Assembly (NCBI RefSeq): GCF_009905375.1
Contig: NC_133647.1
Span: 168,004,275 to 168,068,274, forward strand
Source: Apium graveolens
Taxonomy: Eukaryota > Streptophyta > Magnoliopsida > Apiales > Apiaceae
Direction of reading: 5' to 3'
Length of the DNA stretch: 64,000 nucleotides
In this document: piece after piece, positions 22,540 through 34,715 of the stretch
How the letters are laid out: the number at the start of each line of letters is the position of its first letter
How positions within the stretch are numbered: the stretch's first letter is position 1
Notes under the pieces: generated by a model
What the model was told of the DNA's origin: nothing
Database searches by the model: none
The model's input: the letters and a program-made list of their open reading frames with translations, nothing else
Program-made: the position numbers and the translations under genes

Positions 22540-24808
22540 AAATAAAAATTTAAGAAAGTGCATTATATAATCATTTAAAATAAAAGTTATGTATACGAGA
22601 ATAACATTTTTTCATATTTATACATTATAATTTTATATTAATTTTTCTACGTATTTTTAAATTTTTTATCAATGAGAACGATTAATCTATTGATCTGTTT
22701 TGTCCGATTCCTTACCTGATTTAAATTATCAATTTTTGACCTGATATTCGTTTAATCAATTCGTAAGTCCACCAAATAACAGTTAATTAACAATTTTTTA
22801 TAACAATGTTAATGGATGGTCATTTATGTAAACTCTAAATTGATTGTTGTACACCTTCATACTCTTCATTTTACAAAATTGCCCATACTCTTTATTTTTT
22901 ATTTTTATAATCTTAGTGCTTGTTTGATTGGTAGTACAAAGTTATTTATCAAGTAAGTTATATTTTTTATGAAAAATATAATAGGTAGTAGGTAGAAAAT
23001 ATTGTTTGGCTGTCACGTGGATAATCCTTTAATATAGAAAGTGTAAGTTATCAAGGGGGAGGTAGGGGAACAACTTCTAATATTTGATAAGAATTCCAAT
23101 TTACAAAAAAGTTTTACTTCTCACTTTTATTAACTAAACAACTTCATCTCGCAAAAATTCACTTGTAGCATACCATATCTCAATGGATTGGACATCAAAA
23201 CCGGAAGCAGTTATAGATGCTATAACAAAACTTCGCAAGAAAATATCTCGAGAAATCTATGAAGATAGAAAGTTTATAATATCGTAGCCGCTCATGGTTA
23301 TTTTGGCCGATTGATCTTCTATTCAGTGGACGTGGTTATTGGCAAGAACTTATTGAATCCATCGTTTAGGCTCATAATAAATTAAAAGTTGCTCATGCTA
23401 CTCAGCCGAGAGCCTTAAATGATATTTTTTGATTAATTCAAATTGGTGGATATTTAGATCTCAACCAAATGATCTTTTAATCATTTACCAATATTGAACC
23501 GCTCCAATGTTGGTACTTTTATTTATATTACATTTTTTTTATTAAAGAAACTGAACTACATAAATTATCATAACGTAGTTCTTAAATACCCGGTAGAGAA
23601 TAAGGATCCGGAAGTAGATTTCAGAAAACTTTTCCTAAAATAATGATTAATTTATGTGTAGTACATTCACCACCTAATTATGTGATTTCCTAATTTTAAA
23701 ATAAAATATAAATATGATAAATATTTGCTAATAAATATTTAAATCTATATTTTTACATATATTTCTCATAATCTTACAAAAATTATCCTAAGATTAACTT
23801 TAAATTTTTTATTTTCATAACTAAATTCATAAGAACACACGAGAGTGATCATGGATCACATTGAATTCAAGCTCGGTCCTGAATTAAAACAGTTCTTCAA
23901 ACCATATAACAAGTCCCCTCTGGGCTCTGGGTTGCCTTCACAATTATCTTATTCTTGGGCAAATGGCCTAATGCCTTGCATGCCCGGCTAAGATAATTTA
24001 TGTGTCCCCGTTTTTTAATAGACCTGAGGATGGGGCTTACAATCGGCCCGGCCCAACTCCGGCTTAAACTTGATTAACAATAGTCATATATGACGAGCAG
24101 AGCAGAGCAGGGTGAGCAGAATAAATGGAAAAATTGAAATCCAACAGAAAAATTAAAAATCAAATTGAAAAAATTGAAATCGATAAAAGTTACGAAAAAC
24201 TATAATTGAATCGAACTGAAGCGACATAACGGTTAGACTGGTTATAATTTTACTCTCAAAATCAAATCGAAAAATGAAACCGTTTATAACATATATTAAT
24301 TTATATTACTATTATCTATGTATTATTTTTATACATTTTTAAACTTACATAATGAATTATTTACTTTACACGGCCTAATAGTCAAAATTAAACTGCTGCT
24401 TTGCTATCTGCTTAGTATTTTAAAATGTCTTACTTTGGCCACGTTTGTGAATGTTGTTGAAAACTGCTGTGTTGTAAGATAAAGTGATGTCTGAAAAATT
24501 AGATGATTGTTTGGTAATTTTTTTAATTTATGCATATTTTGAGATATAATATATAAAAATAATATTTTTGACAATGTTTGATGGTGAAACTGATAACTAC
24601 TTGTTGCAAAAGTTGAAAACAACTTTTTACAAAAGCATGGGGGACTTGCTTTTGTTAACAACAGCCTTTAGACCGAAAGCGCTTTTCCAGACGACGGATT
24701 TTAGAATTTACCAAACACCTTTCTGACAGCTTACATGTCTGCAACAACAATATCAAACCGGGTCTTATTCATATATTCATGTTAATGTGTACTTTTATAT
24801 TATACTCC
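22540..24808. other. AT-rich intergenic region, no gene recognised
   Basis: A short stretch near 23183-23290 could be an old gene fragment but is full of stops and matches nothing I know. Around 24390-24760 there is sequence of MITE character, but I could not find matching ends. Confidence 0.4.
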
Positions 24809-24813
24809 TCATT

Positions 24814-26138
24814 TGTAACAGCCCGCACTGCTGGACTATTAACTCTCAATCAAAACTAATACGAAATACAATTTTTGATCCAAAATTCTATTACAAAGAT
24901 GACTATTACAAAAGCGCAGCTAAAAGCGGAAGTCCAAAAGTCAATCCAATCCAATCCTAAGTCCTCGAAACTCCAATGCTATCCAACTCGAATCTTAGAC
25001 GAAATCTGAAATTGTAAGTAATGGGCTATATAGCCCAGCAAGAAAATAATCGATCCAACTAGCAGGCCAAGTAACACGTACACATATAACTCAAAATACG
25101 ATATTCTATACGATATGATATACGAAACACACACTTTCGATACACATTCTTATTCTTATTATTATTCGATATACACAATACATATAACACATACACAACC
25201 ATAATTCGAAATCCATAATTCATGTCACGACCACTACAACCCGGTGATAACTGTCCTAAAATTTCACAAAACTGTCATTACAATTCGGTGATTGTGGTCC
25301 TAAGTTCTTATTCGATATTTTCACAAACCATGGCACAAATCAGAGATTCAAAATTATCGTCTTGACACCACACATATACAACAATATATATTGTAACACA
25401 TAATACTATCAAATATATCATCACTTAGCCCGAGTTTTGATAATCAAATATACACGCATAACACACAATTTAAAAACACTAGCAAGATCGATCGAAAACT
25501 TACCTCTAATTCTGAAAATGTATGGATATAGCTTTTTTGACCCTCTAAACGATATTATATTGAAAAATATAAATCACAAAAGTTGTATAGAACGAAAATA
25601 TCTTTCCCAAAAGTCAAGCATCACTGAATTCCGACTTACGATGAATTTTCTACGAATTTTATAAGATTGCTAATTTTTGTTTACAAAAGCCCTACGAATT
25701 TTAACAATGAAACCGAGGAAGACAAATAAGATATATTTATAACGATACAAAACCCTATATCATAACCTACAAGTTATCTGTATTAAAGTCTGATCCAAAT
25801 TTTAGGCCTGTTGGTCTAGTTCAAATTTTAAATCCTAATCTTAATCAAATTTTAATCCTTTTTTTCAATATCCTATTATTATTATTATTCTAAAAATTTA
25901 CAATGAATTTTCTACAAATTTTACAAGATTGCTGATTTTTTTGTACAAAAGCCCTACGAATTTTAACAATGAAGTCGAGGAAGACGACTAGAATGTATTT
26001 ATAACAATACAAAACCCTATATCACAACCTACAAGTTATCCGTATTAAAGTCTGATCCAAATTTTAGGCCCATTGGTCTAATTCAAATTTTAAATCATAA
26101 TCTTAATCTTAATATTTTAAAAATTACGGGATATTACA
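24814..26138 (-). mobile_element. Solo LTR, 1325 bp, minus orientation
   Basis: The segment begins TGTAACAGCCCGCACTG and ends CGGGATATTACA on the plus strand, and the duplication TCATT lies on both sides (24809-24813, 26139-26143). Read on the minus strand it starts TGTAATATCCCG and ends GCGGGCTGTTACA, the usual look of a gypsy LTR. No coding region, primer site or second LTR is present. It contains an internal duplication of its likely promoter part. Confidence 0.85.
25636..26112 (-). repeat. Internal tandem duplication with TATA motif inside the solo LTR
   Basis: Two copies about 262 bp apart share ATGAATTTTCTAC, AAAGCCCTACGAATTTTAAC and ACAAAACCCTATATCA. Each holds a minus-strand TATAAATA-like box (near 25734-25742 and 25996-26004). 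The copies differ at a scattering of positions. Confidence 0.85.
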
Positions 26139-26852
26139 TCATTGTTAGTGTCTTTCGGAAATGTCATTTTTCAACATAAATATAAGTAATTAATTTATTT
26201 TTCTTAATACCTCGATTATAAAGTTGTTATTAAATTGTACTCCCTCTGTTTTTTTATATGACGCTTTAGGTTTTCTTTCTTGTTTACAAATATATGACGT
26301 TCTCTCTTTTCAAGGACATGTGTATAATAGTTTACCACTATTACCCTTATTTACTACTTATACTATTTTTCATAAGCCTGGAAAAGTGAAAAGTCTGGGT
26401 GATTTATTCATATCACTAATCCGTAGTCTTTTTATTTAGGACTATAGTAGAGGAGCATTATACATACATATACATACATTTTTATTTATAAAAATTCCAT
26501 GAGTGCAAAGAAGAATAATAGTGATGGAGAAGAGAATGAATGTTCATTGAAGTTAAAGAAAAATTCTACAGGTAAAGCTATTCGCGAAGAACTAATAATA
26601 ATGTCATCTATTTACATACCTAGTGTATGTTCTTTTTTACTACAAGAAGATAATAATCAAGAGCAGAGGTTTATGGATACTTCCAAGGATACACAAAAAT
26701 AGCATAAACCATCATTGGATTTGAACATGCACCCGTTTAACCTCAGCAAATTACCAAAAGAAGAGAGCATGTATGAGATGGTGCATGAAATGTCAGAAAT
26801 ATATTTTCCTTTTGTATTTAGATTATAAAAAAATTTTGAATTCAGGTTGCAA

Positions 26853-27605
26853 ATATATTCATGTACCCATCCATTTGATTAGTTTTGAGTAAAAAAAATC
26901 ATGTTAGTACCTCTGTGTATTTGTAATTTTGGTTGAAAAGTTATTTTTCTTTGTTTTATATTTGCTTTAAGTTTACAATTTCTTTAATCTTACACTTGTG
27001 TTTAGATATTCTTGTTTGAAAAATTATTTTAGAAATAAGCATTAGTTCTTATATATTCATGTACCCCATCTGTCTTGATTAATCCTGAGAAAAAAAAATC
27101 ATGTTAGTACCCATATTTATTTGTAACTGTGGTGGAAAAGTTTCTTTTCTTTGTTTTGTATTTGCTTTAATTTTACAATTTCTTTGATTTTACACTTTTA
27201 TTTAGATATTCTTGTTTGAATAATAGTTTTAGAAATAAACATTAGTTCTTATATATTCATGTACCCTATCCATTTTGATTAATCCTCAGTAAAAAAATCA
27301 TGTTAGTACCCATATTTATTTGTAATTGTGGTAGAAAAGTTTTTTTTTTTTGTTTTGTATTTGCTTTAATTTTACAATTTCGTTAATTTTACACTTGTAT
27401 TTAGATATTCTTGTTTAAAAAATAGTTTAGAAATGAGCATTAGTTCTTATATATTTATGTACCTCATCCATTTTACTTAATTGTGAGTAAAAAAAATCAT
27501 GTTAGTACCCCTATTTATTTGTAGTTTTGATAAAAACAAGTTCTTTTTCTTTGTTTTGTATTTGCTTTAATTTTACAACTTCTTTAATTTTACACTTATA
27601 TTAAG
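26853..27605. repeat. Tandem array of about 200-bp units, nearly four copies
   Basis: The phrase AATCATGTTAGTACC recurs at about 26899, 27099, 27298 and 27497, a spacing of 199-200 bp. Each unit also holds CTTTGTTTT.TATTTGCTTT, TTTAGATATTCTTGTTT and TTAGTTCTTATATAT. Copies differ by scattered substitutions. The array lies inside the mariner element between its left end and the transposase stop. Confidence 0.9.
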
Positions 27606-27987
27606 AATTTATATTAAAAGTACAAAACTAATAAAATTAAATCTCAAAAATATAAATCAAAATAAACTTTGATTATATTTCAAAAATTAAATCCATCACT
27701 ACATCTTTATATAACTGGGCATCACATTTTAGTTGACATGGTAGTTGTCCTTTTCTCTCCAAAACACCTTTTTCATATGGGGAATTTATATAATTATTTC
27801 TCCCCCTCACTTTCAGTACACACTGCATGCATGACTGTAAAGTCAAAAAAAATTATATTTGACATTTTACTTGAAAACATATCAAAAGTTTTTTCTACTC
27901 CTGTCGTCAAGTCTTCAATACTTTTACAGGCTTCCTTGTACTTCAAAGATTGGATAGCTCTAAAAAAACCAAGATCCAATACATTTA

Positions 27988-28666
27988 CGCTGTGTTTGGT
28001 TCTACGGAGGGGAGGGAAGGGGAGGAATTTTAATAGAGGGGAGGGAAGGGGAGGGAAAAGATATAATATTAATTATATTTGGTTGAAGGAAGGGAGGGGA
28101 GGGGAATTAACTCATTTTTATGTTTGGTACAGGAGGGGAAGAGAGGGGTTTATAATTAAAATTACATATAAGTCCTTTAGGATATATGTAAGTATTAAGA
28201 AGGTGTAAGGTCATTTTTGTCAATAAAATTTCTCCCCTCCAAAAAACCCCAAATTGGGAGGAAATAAAATAAGAGCCATAAACTTTCAAGATTAAAAGGA
28301 AGGAAGCTTAATCGGAATGAATCACAACTTTTCTTCTATGATTGATCAGTATAAACATCAACAACTCCGAATTGGATCAGTTTCTCCTCAACAAATAAGT
28401 ACTTGGGCGAATAAAATCCTCCCGAATGGAGAGAGAGTTGGAGAGGTGACAAAACCTTATACTTTTCATTACAAAACCAATAAACCCGAAAAAGATGGAT
28501 TATTTTGTGAAAGAATTTTTGGGCCTATCAAAAGTGGAATTTGTGCTTGTGGAAATTTTTAGGCCCCTTCATTTCCCTCCCCTCCCCTCTAAAAATATGA
28601 ACCAAACACATTTTTTATTGTAGGAACCCTCCCCTCCCCTCTATTTTCTTCCAACCAAACAGGGGC
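27988..28666. mobile_element. PIF/Harbinger-like MITE carrying a plastid DNA piece
   Basis: The MITE is 679 bp, flanked by TTA on both sides (27985-27987, 28667-28669). Its tips are CGCTGTGTTTGGTT and AACCAAACAGGGGC, inverted with mismatches. GA-rich repeats (GGGGAGGGAAGGGG) near the left and CT-rich repeats near the right form longer inverted arms. Taking it out with one TTA restores the transposase frame across the third catalytic Asp. The middle holds a plastid rpoC1 fragment. The PIF/Harbinger assignment rests on the 3-bp TTA duplication and the tips. Confidence 0.8.
28317..28556 (+). pseudogene. rpoC1: Plastid rpoC1 5' fragment (nuclear copy)
   Basis: An 81-codon frame starts with the rpoC1 start ([20 protein letters not shown]) and continues through [36 protein letters not shown] and [14 protein letters not shown]. 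There it departs from the plastid sequence and stops in MITE DNA at 28562. rpoC1 encodes the beta' subunit of the plastid RNA polymerase. Only about the first 80 residues are present, so no function is expected. A little plastid leader may lie before the ATG (from about 28274), which I could not delimit. Confidence 0.92.
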
Positions 28667-29766
28667 TTAGATCATGAGAATTTGGAGGCTGACATTTTAT
28701 TCTTATGTCCAAACCAATTCTTCTTACAGCTTCACAAAACTCTCTGTCATTGGGATCCATATGTGTTCTTGCATTATCTTGTTGAACAATGACCATCTTC
28801 TCTTGGCCACTTATTTACAATAGTAGACACCATATCATTAATAAGAATAGATCGTACTTTGTCTCTTGTTAATGAAGTCATAGCTTTTGTCTCAAGTATC
28901 CCTGCAGCTCGATTCACACTACTTCTTTTTGCCGGCTCTCTAGTAACAAACGGAAATATGCCAATTTTTCCCGAAAATATTACTCCACCTTGTGCATCAA
29001 ATCTTGGCCTAGCTATAACCGCTAAAAACATAACTTTTCCCATAAAATTTTTGTTCTTGCATGTCCGGTAAGGATCCTCTTCATCGGGTAAAAGATAATA
29101 TGTCTCATTTTTTCTAGACATGTTAAACCATTTTTCATCGATATGAATAACATTATACATATCCTTGAATATAGGATCATGTGGTAAGCTTTCTTCTTTG
29201 AGCATTGATAAACAAAATTATAATCTAGCCTTTTTGTTCTTATCAGTCAACTGAGGTTTGATTGCATTAGTGTGTCTTCTAATTGTACCATACTTTTTAT
29301 AATTATTATAAAAGCGAGATGGACTAATATTTATACCACTTGTTGAAGCAGGTACGGTTGTTCTTTGTTGGAGTGGTAAGTGTCTAAATCGCTTCACATC
29401 AATTTCTATTCTTTTACGACCATAATTCTCGTGTAACACACTGTTCATTCCATCACCACCTTCATTTTCCTTTGACCTCTTCCAAATTCTTTGAACTGTA
29501 CGTAATGACACATAAAACATTTCTGCAACAATTGTTGTAGATTTTTTTTTAAGTTTTTCATTAACACTTTTTTCTAACAAAGCTGCATAAATAGCTTGTC
29601 TTTCATCATTTATGGTTCTTCTTCTTTTTTTTACTGATACTTCATCATCACCCGCCTCCGTTTCACCTGAACAAGTATAAAAAAATTAAAAATATCAAAA
29701 ACCTATAAAATTTTAAAGTAAAATAAAAGTGAAACTAAAATATGTATTGTTACTCTCTGAAGATAA

Positions 29767-30637
29767 AAGTTTAATTGTATCAAATACAATTTGATCATCA
29801 TTAAATAGAGAGTCTGTATCTAGAAAATCACTCCCACCTGTGATAAAAAAAAATTGAGTTAACATGTAATCTTATTAGCACACTCTAAAATATTAAAAAA
29901 ACACTAAATATATGAAAGAAAATTAATACTTCATCGAAGAATAATAAAAAAATTCATACAAATATAGTTTAAGTAAAAACTCTACTAAAATCTAATTTTT
30001 TTATGTAAAATTTCTACGTAATTTTTCTACGTGAAAAGAATTTTGACAACAAAAATATATAAATGAAAGAGAATTACTACTCCATCAAAGTAGAATAAAA
30101 AAAAAATCTTACAAATATAATTTAAGTAAAATGTCTAATAAAATCTAATTTTTTTCTCATAAAATGTCAACATAAAATTTCTACTAAAAATAATTTTGAG
30201 GATAAAAATATATAAATACACACGACCATACTTTTCTATGCATGCTTATATTTGTATTCTTAAGAAAAATATTGCCATCTACATACACAATGTATCCATG
30301 CAAATATATATATTTGTTTATTATGAAACTTACTATTAGAGCTATTTAAATCAATTTGAGAATGATCATAAAATTCTTCATCTGAATGCTCTTCATGTGA
30401 ATTAACCTCTTCATTTAGAAATGATTGTTCCTTTGTAAAAATAAGAAAAAAAATCAATCATAAAATAAAGTATAACAATAAACATTATAAATCTAAAACA
30501 AGTAAAACAAAGTTGGATTGACAATAAAAATCTAAATATCTACCACGAGCTGTAAATATAGAACCTTCTGGTTGGGGGATGTTTGTTGAAAGATCTTCTT
30601 CATTTGTTAAAATATCTTCCCACCAACTCACTGACAT
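29767..30637 (-). other. Possible N-terminal exons of the mariner transposase
   Basis: Three acidic open stretches lie upstream of the main exon, with plausible splice signals. One starts at ATG 30637 (MSVSWWEDILTNEEDL), one lies at about 30430-30335 (with a GTAAGT donor), and one at about 29838-29762 begins after AG near 29840. I could not join them all in one frame, so decay or a different structure is possible. Confidence 0.35.
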
Positions 30638-31069
30638 ATTTAAATTAATATTATAATTAGTACCAATGATTTTTGAATGATTTTTTTAAGTATTCTCTTC
30701 AAGTGTTATTGTAAGGTAAAAGAACATGTATATAAAGCTATGGAGGGAGATACAAATCTTTAAAATTTTATGGGAGGGAGATTGAAAATTTTAGAGGGAA
30801 ATTGAAATTACTGAAAATAAAAATTCAAAATGAAAATAAGAGGGAGTAGAAAACTTAAAATGAAGACGAGAGGTTAATTTTTGAAAAATGTTTTGACGTT
30901 ATTTTAATCACAACAATGATTGTAGTATTAATTGTACGCTAATATAAAGAGAGAATGTGCACAAGGGAAATAGTAAAGAAGGAAAAGTAAGGAATAATAT
31001 ATCATAATAATGACATTCCTTAATTCTGATGAAAAACCTAAAATGTCATATAAAAAAATATAGGGAGTA

Positions 31070-34000
31070 CAAGTTTTTGGAAATGACGAGTTCAGAAATC
31101 GTCATTATACATATCCGATTTTTCTAACAAGTTTGGGTTTGGATGTTAGCGCGTCGCCAGTGTTGTCCTTTTTAGAAAGATCTGGCAACTTGTATAATGT
31201 AATTCATGTTCTTTAAGCGTTGGAGTTCTGGAGCTTCCTAACTTAATCGAATATTTTTTCGGATTAATTTATGTAAAGTTTTACGTTACTTTAAAATTTT
31301 AAAATTCGATTAGTTGCAACTTAAATTTTTGTAAAAAATATATGAAAAATAATATATAAAAAAGTATTTTAATTTTTAAAAGAGTTTGGAGTTTCGAAAA
31401 AAGCATAATAGAAAAATCTTTTATTAGTGCATTCTATAATTACATTTATTTGAAATTTTTTACGGAATCTATGAATCTAACCGTATAGATGCCGACTACC
31501 AAACTTAAATAAAATTGCATAAAAAATTTCATGTAAATTCAAGTGTGTAATATTAATTTTATAATGAATTATATTTTCTTGTATAATATTAATGATATAG
31601 ATTGAATGATTATATTTTGTTATTAAGTGAACAATTTAAACAATAAAATTATTTGAAAATTATTTTATTCATATGATATTTACATATGTGTGGTTGGATT
31701 TTTAATTTATTTTAAATATTATAATTTAAGGTACAGTAGTTAAAATTTTTTACATTGTGACATTTAGATTCTCTTTTTCCTTTTCTAAAATATTTGAAAT
31801 ATTCTTATTAACTATTACGAATAACCTTCGGTTATCAAATTAATCGTTACGTGTTAATCGTATCAATTACCTATTTTTCCCACATGCTTTATGGTTAACT
31901 ATCCCTTACTTTTCCTCTCTTTTCCGAACCTTTCAGTTTTTTGAGGACTTTTTTCACTTTGGATAAAGAACAAAATGTTAAATTTTTAAAGAATAATCTT
32001 CCTGAGATGTGACCGGGAAACTTATCTAAGATAAAATAAATTCTCATATAAAGATGTAAGGTCAGGTCTCTTTTAAGGTATTAAGCAGGGATAATATTGT
32101 AATTCTTTAAATTTTGGAAATTTTTCAAAAATATCACTTTTTATGAAAATATTTGTAAAAATACGGACACGAGTTGCATATATGGTTGCATATGAGGTTG
32201 ATCCTTATTTTTGCAAATATTTTCTATAACTTGGATATTTATGCAAAAATCCCTTAAATTTTTCGGTTGATCACTACAACAAAAATCATTAAAATCCACC
32301 CCCAAAAATCGGTGGAATTTATATATAATCGACCACTCGGGGTGGCTTTAGTATAAAATCAACCGAGAAACACATTGGTGACTTTTAAGAAGGTGGAATT
32401 TAATTAATTTTACATTGTATATTGCTGCGAGAGACAAATGAAACTTCTGCAAACTTTAATTCACAAGTTCAAATCAGATTTTGTAAACAGTTACAATGTG
32501 TATGTCAAAACAATCATGCCAATATTCATTAATTTACCAACAACAAAGAAAAGAGACATTACAGAACTTAATAACTTTGAGACTCTTTTCACAGTATCAA
32601 TACCCATAGCCATTTCAAGCTGTTCAAACTTCTTTGCAGTAACAGTCATAACAGATGCACGAACTTTGTAGCAGAACACGGCTAAAAGCTTCTTCATCTT
32701 GGTTTATTTTGTTTCTGCACTTAAGCTCTTATAAATCTTCAGGGATTTTCACCCGTTTTCTGTTTGTCGGCTTCTTCCTAAGGCATTAAAATAGAGACAT
32801 TAGAGTGTGAAGAATAGTAGTATGCGGAATAAGTAAAAACTGATAAGAAACGAAGGTGAGGTCGGATAGACGCCGAAGAAATGGGGATAAATAATGAACA
32901 ATGGAGTTAGATGTGTGTGGTAGTCTATTATTGGTTGGTTTCCTTTCACCTGGATTGCTGACTTGGCTATCTTAACTGACATTGGATTCAACATTAGCAA
33001 CAGACAAGATAATGCTACTAGCTTACTCATTTCTGATTTTTTTTATATGAATTTTAGTTATATTTGTCATCTTTCAATTCAAAATTAAATTTATGAAAAT
33101 TACATACTGAAAACAATTTATTTTATGTGAAATAACTTATGATAATTATTTTAGACTAAGTAAAATTATTACATAGATAATGAAATTTAAATTTACGATC
33201 TAAGAATGTTGAAATATTAATTAAAAAAGTGATGATGATGGAGAGGACGTGTTTTATTTATAATAGTATATAATTATGAAAGTATATACTATTATAAATT
33301 CAGAATCTTTTAGACTAACTTTTTAAAAATAATCTTTATTTTGATAAAAAAAAAAAGTTAAACGTTTAATGCACATTACTCCCTCATTCTTACGTGTCTA
33401 ATTTTCAATTTTTTAAAATATCTAAATATGAGTAAATTAAAGTATTTTAAAATCTATTATTATTATATAAAAGACGAAACATTCAAAGTTTTGGTACGAC
33501 ACCTATTTTTTGGTTTTTACTGTATTATCCTTATTTATATATTTTTATAAATAATAATTAGTATTAAAATAATATAATTTAATAAAATTCATGTTAACTG
33601 GTTCTCAATACAAACGCCCGCTCAAGCAACATCAGCTAAACCCTGCCTACTGAAATTTTCCGTATCACGTGGATGAGGAGTCGGATTCACAACTTTATAC
33701 AGAAAGAGGATGCTTGCCTCTGACTCTGTGAGTATTAGAAGTAGATTGAAAATTTAGTAGAATACAATATTTATAGTGTTAAGCCTCATTTTTTTACACA
33801 AAAGATTATGCCCAATCTTTACGTGCGACCAAATCTGGGTTGGGGTTAACTAGATTCCGTACAAAATTAGGTCATTAATTAGATGATTGCGTTTATTTAT
33901 TAGGTGTACATATTAAATAATTCGATATACTGTTATATCTCCACTATTATAATATTATTATTTTATAATTATATTTTTATTAATTTATACTATATTTAAA

Positions 34001-34212
34001 TAGACGAAATCTATATTATACTATACTATACTTATTATTTATATTATTGTATTAAAAATGAAATAATGAAATTTTAGTTGGAAATCAGTTTGATTACCGT
34101 AATTATAATAATATTTAAAATGAAACATTCTCATAAATAGATTAGTATTCACAGTAGAATTATATAAATATAAATAAATTTTAAAATATGTTTAATGGTC
34201 TTAGTTTAAACA
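31070..34212. other. AT-rich intergenic region with a lone CACTA-like end
   Basis: CACTACAACAAAAATC at 32272-32287 is the classic tip of a CACTA (En/Spm) transposon, followed by subterminal GGTGGAATTT repeats. I did not find the matching opposite end in the window, so this may be a truncated element. The rest is AT-rich, without a confident gene. Confidence 0.5.
32491..32697 (-). CDS. Small ORF of unknown function, 68 residues
   Basis: The frame starts MKKLLAVFCYKVRASVMTVT and ends with a hydrophobic stretch (MSLFFVVGKLMNIGMIVLT), possibly a membrane segment. Codon choice looks unremarkable. Another short minus-strand frame upstream (start 33030) begins with a signal-like peptide (MSKLVALSCLLLMLNP) followed by a possible donor GTGAAAG. 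I do not recognise either and saw no support that they are joined. It could be a small plant gene, part of the CACTA-like element or chance. Confidence 0.25.
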   Translation of the reverse strand: MKKLLAVFCYKVRASVMTVTAKKFEQLEMAMGIDTVKRVSKLLSSVMSLFFVVGKLMNIGMIVLTYTL

Positions 34213-34704
34213 TGTTGCCCAGTAATAATACAATTGTTTAAAGGGGGTTGGATACAATTGTATAGATGTTTCGAACAAGTATGAAAAATATAACAGTTCT
34301 TTATATTTCTAATAAAATTGTTACAAACTCTCTCAAGAAATACTGATGTCCTTGAGAGCTGTTAGGTCGTACAATACGCAAGATAATCACTATGTGATAA
34401 CCTAAACTGTGTTTATATATTACACAGCTGCTACAAATCAATCTAAGATATGTATTATCAATTACTAACAGAAAATGATACATATCTTTAATTGAATATA
34501 TAAAGTCTTATAACTCCGAAAGTAATAGATATCCATCCCTCAAACTAAGGAACATAATCAATCTTCAGCTGGCTGCCTCCAGATGCTGATGACATGCGAA
34601 TACTGATGATGTGTCAAATCCTGACGACACACCAAATACTGATGACATCTAAAATACAGCCAGATCCCGAGCTTCTTCTGATCATTGAGAATCAGCATGT
34701 AACA
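34213..34704 (-). repeat. 3' LTR of the Sirevirus-like element
   Basis: On the minus strand it runs TGTTACATGCTG to TGGGCAACA, 492 bp. A TATATAAACACAG promoter motif (TATA at 34420-34411) is shared with the plus-strand element's LTR at 61889-61897, and both end with a CAACCCCCTT block shortly before the terminus. The partner LTR is outside the window, so the outer end is set by the TG...CA rule only. Confidence 0.75.
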
Positions 34705-34715
34705 ATCTTCCCTAA
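34705..34715 (-). promoter_or_regulatory. Polypurine tract
   Basis: On the minus strand TTAGGGAAGAT stands directly before the LTR start TGTTACATG. Confidence 0.65.

Larger units (their letters stand above)
27722..29666 (-). pseudogene. Mariner-like (DD39D) transposase, broken
   Basis: The main exon starts after an acceptor at 29666. It holds a helix-turn-helix part (VSLRTVQRIWKRSK), then HIDEKWFNMSRK (first catalytic Asp), the plant mariner signature KIGIFPFVTREPAKRSS and QQDNARTH (second Asp), with the third Asp in VLDLGFFRAIQS. The second and third Asp are separated by 39 residues once the inserted MITE (27988-28666) is left out. Breaks are TAA at about 29218-29220, a frameshift near 28790 just before QQDN, the MITE itself, and a stop near the C-terminus. 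The reading ends at about 27722. The enzyme would cut and paste the element. Confidence 0.9.
26240..31067 (-). mobile_element. Mariner-like DNA transposon, interrupted
   Basis: Inverted ends CTCCCTCTG... (from 26240) and ...TATAGGGAG (to 31067) match over about 40 bp (shared TTTTTTTATATGAC and TTTAGGTTTT) and are bordered by TA on each side (26238-26239, 31068-31069), as for Tc1/mariner elements. The minus strand encodes a plant mariner-like transposase of the DD39D type. The transposase has a stop, a frameshift and a MITE insertion, so the element is non-autonomous. A tandem array of about 200-bp units fills the end downstream of the transposase. Confidence 0.92.

Noticed and set aside
23183..23420. 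A decayed gene fragment with a short open frame starting near 23183
   Set aside because: Stops follow soon and nothing in it matches a family I know.
26499..26702. A plus-strand 67-residue ORF at the left end of the mariner element
   Set aside because: No motif, opposite strand to the transposase; probably chance.
28317..28562. A functional rpoC1 gene
   Set aside because: Only the first eighty or so codons are present, inside a MITE in nuclear transposon DNA.
33375..33400. ACTCCCTCATTC as a Stowaway-like MITE end
   Set aside because: The matching inverted end was not found nearby; one short tip is not enough.
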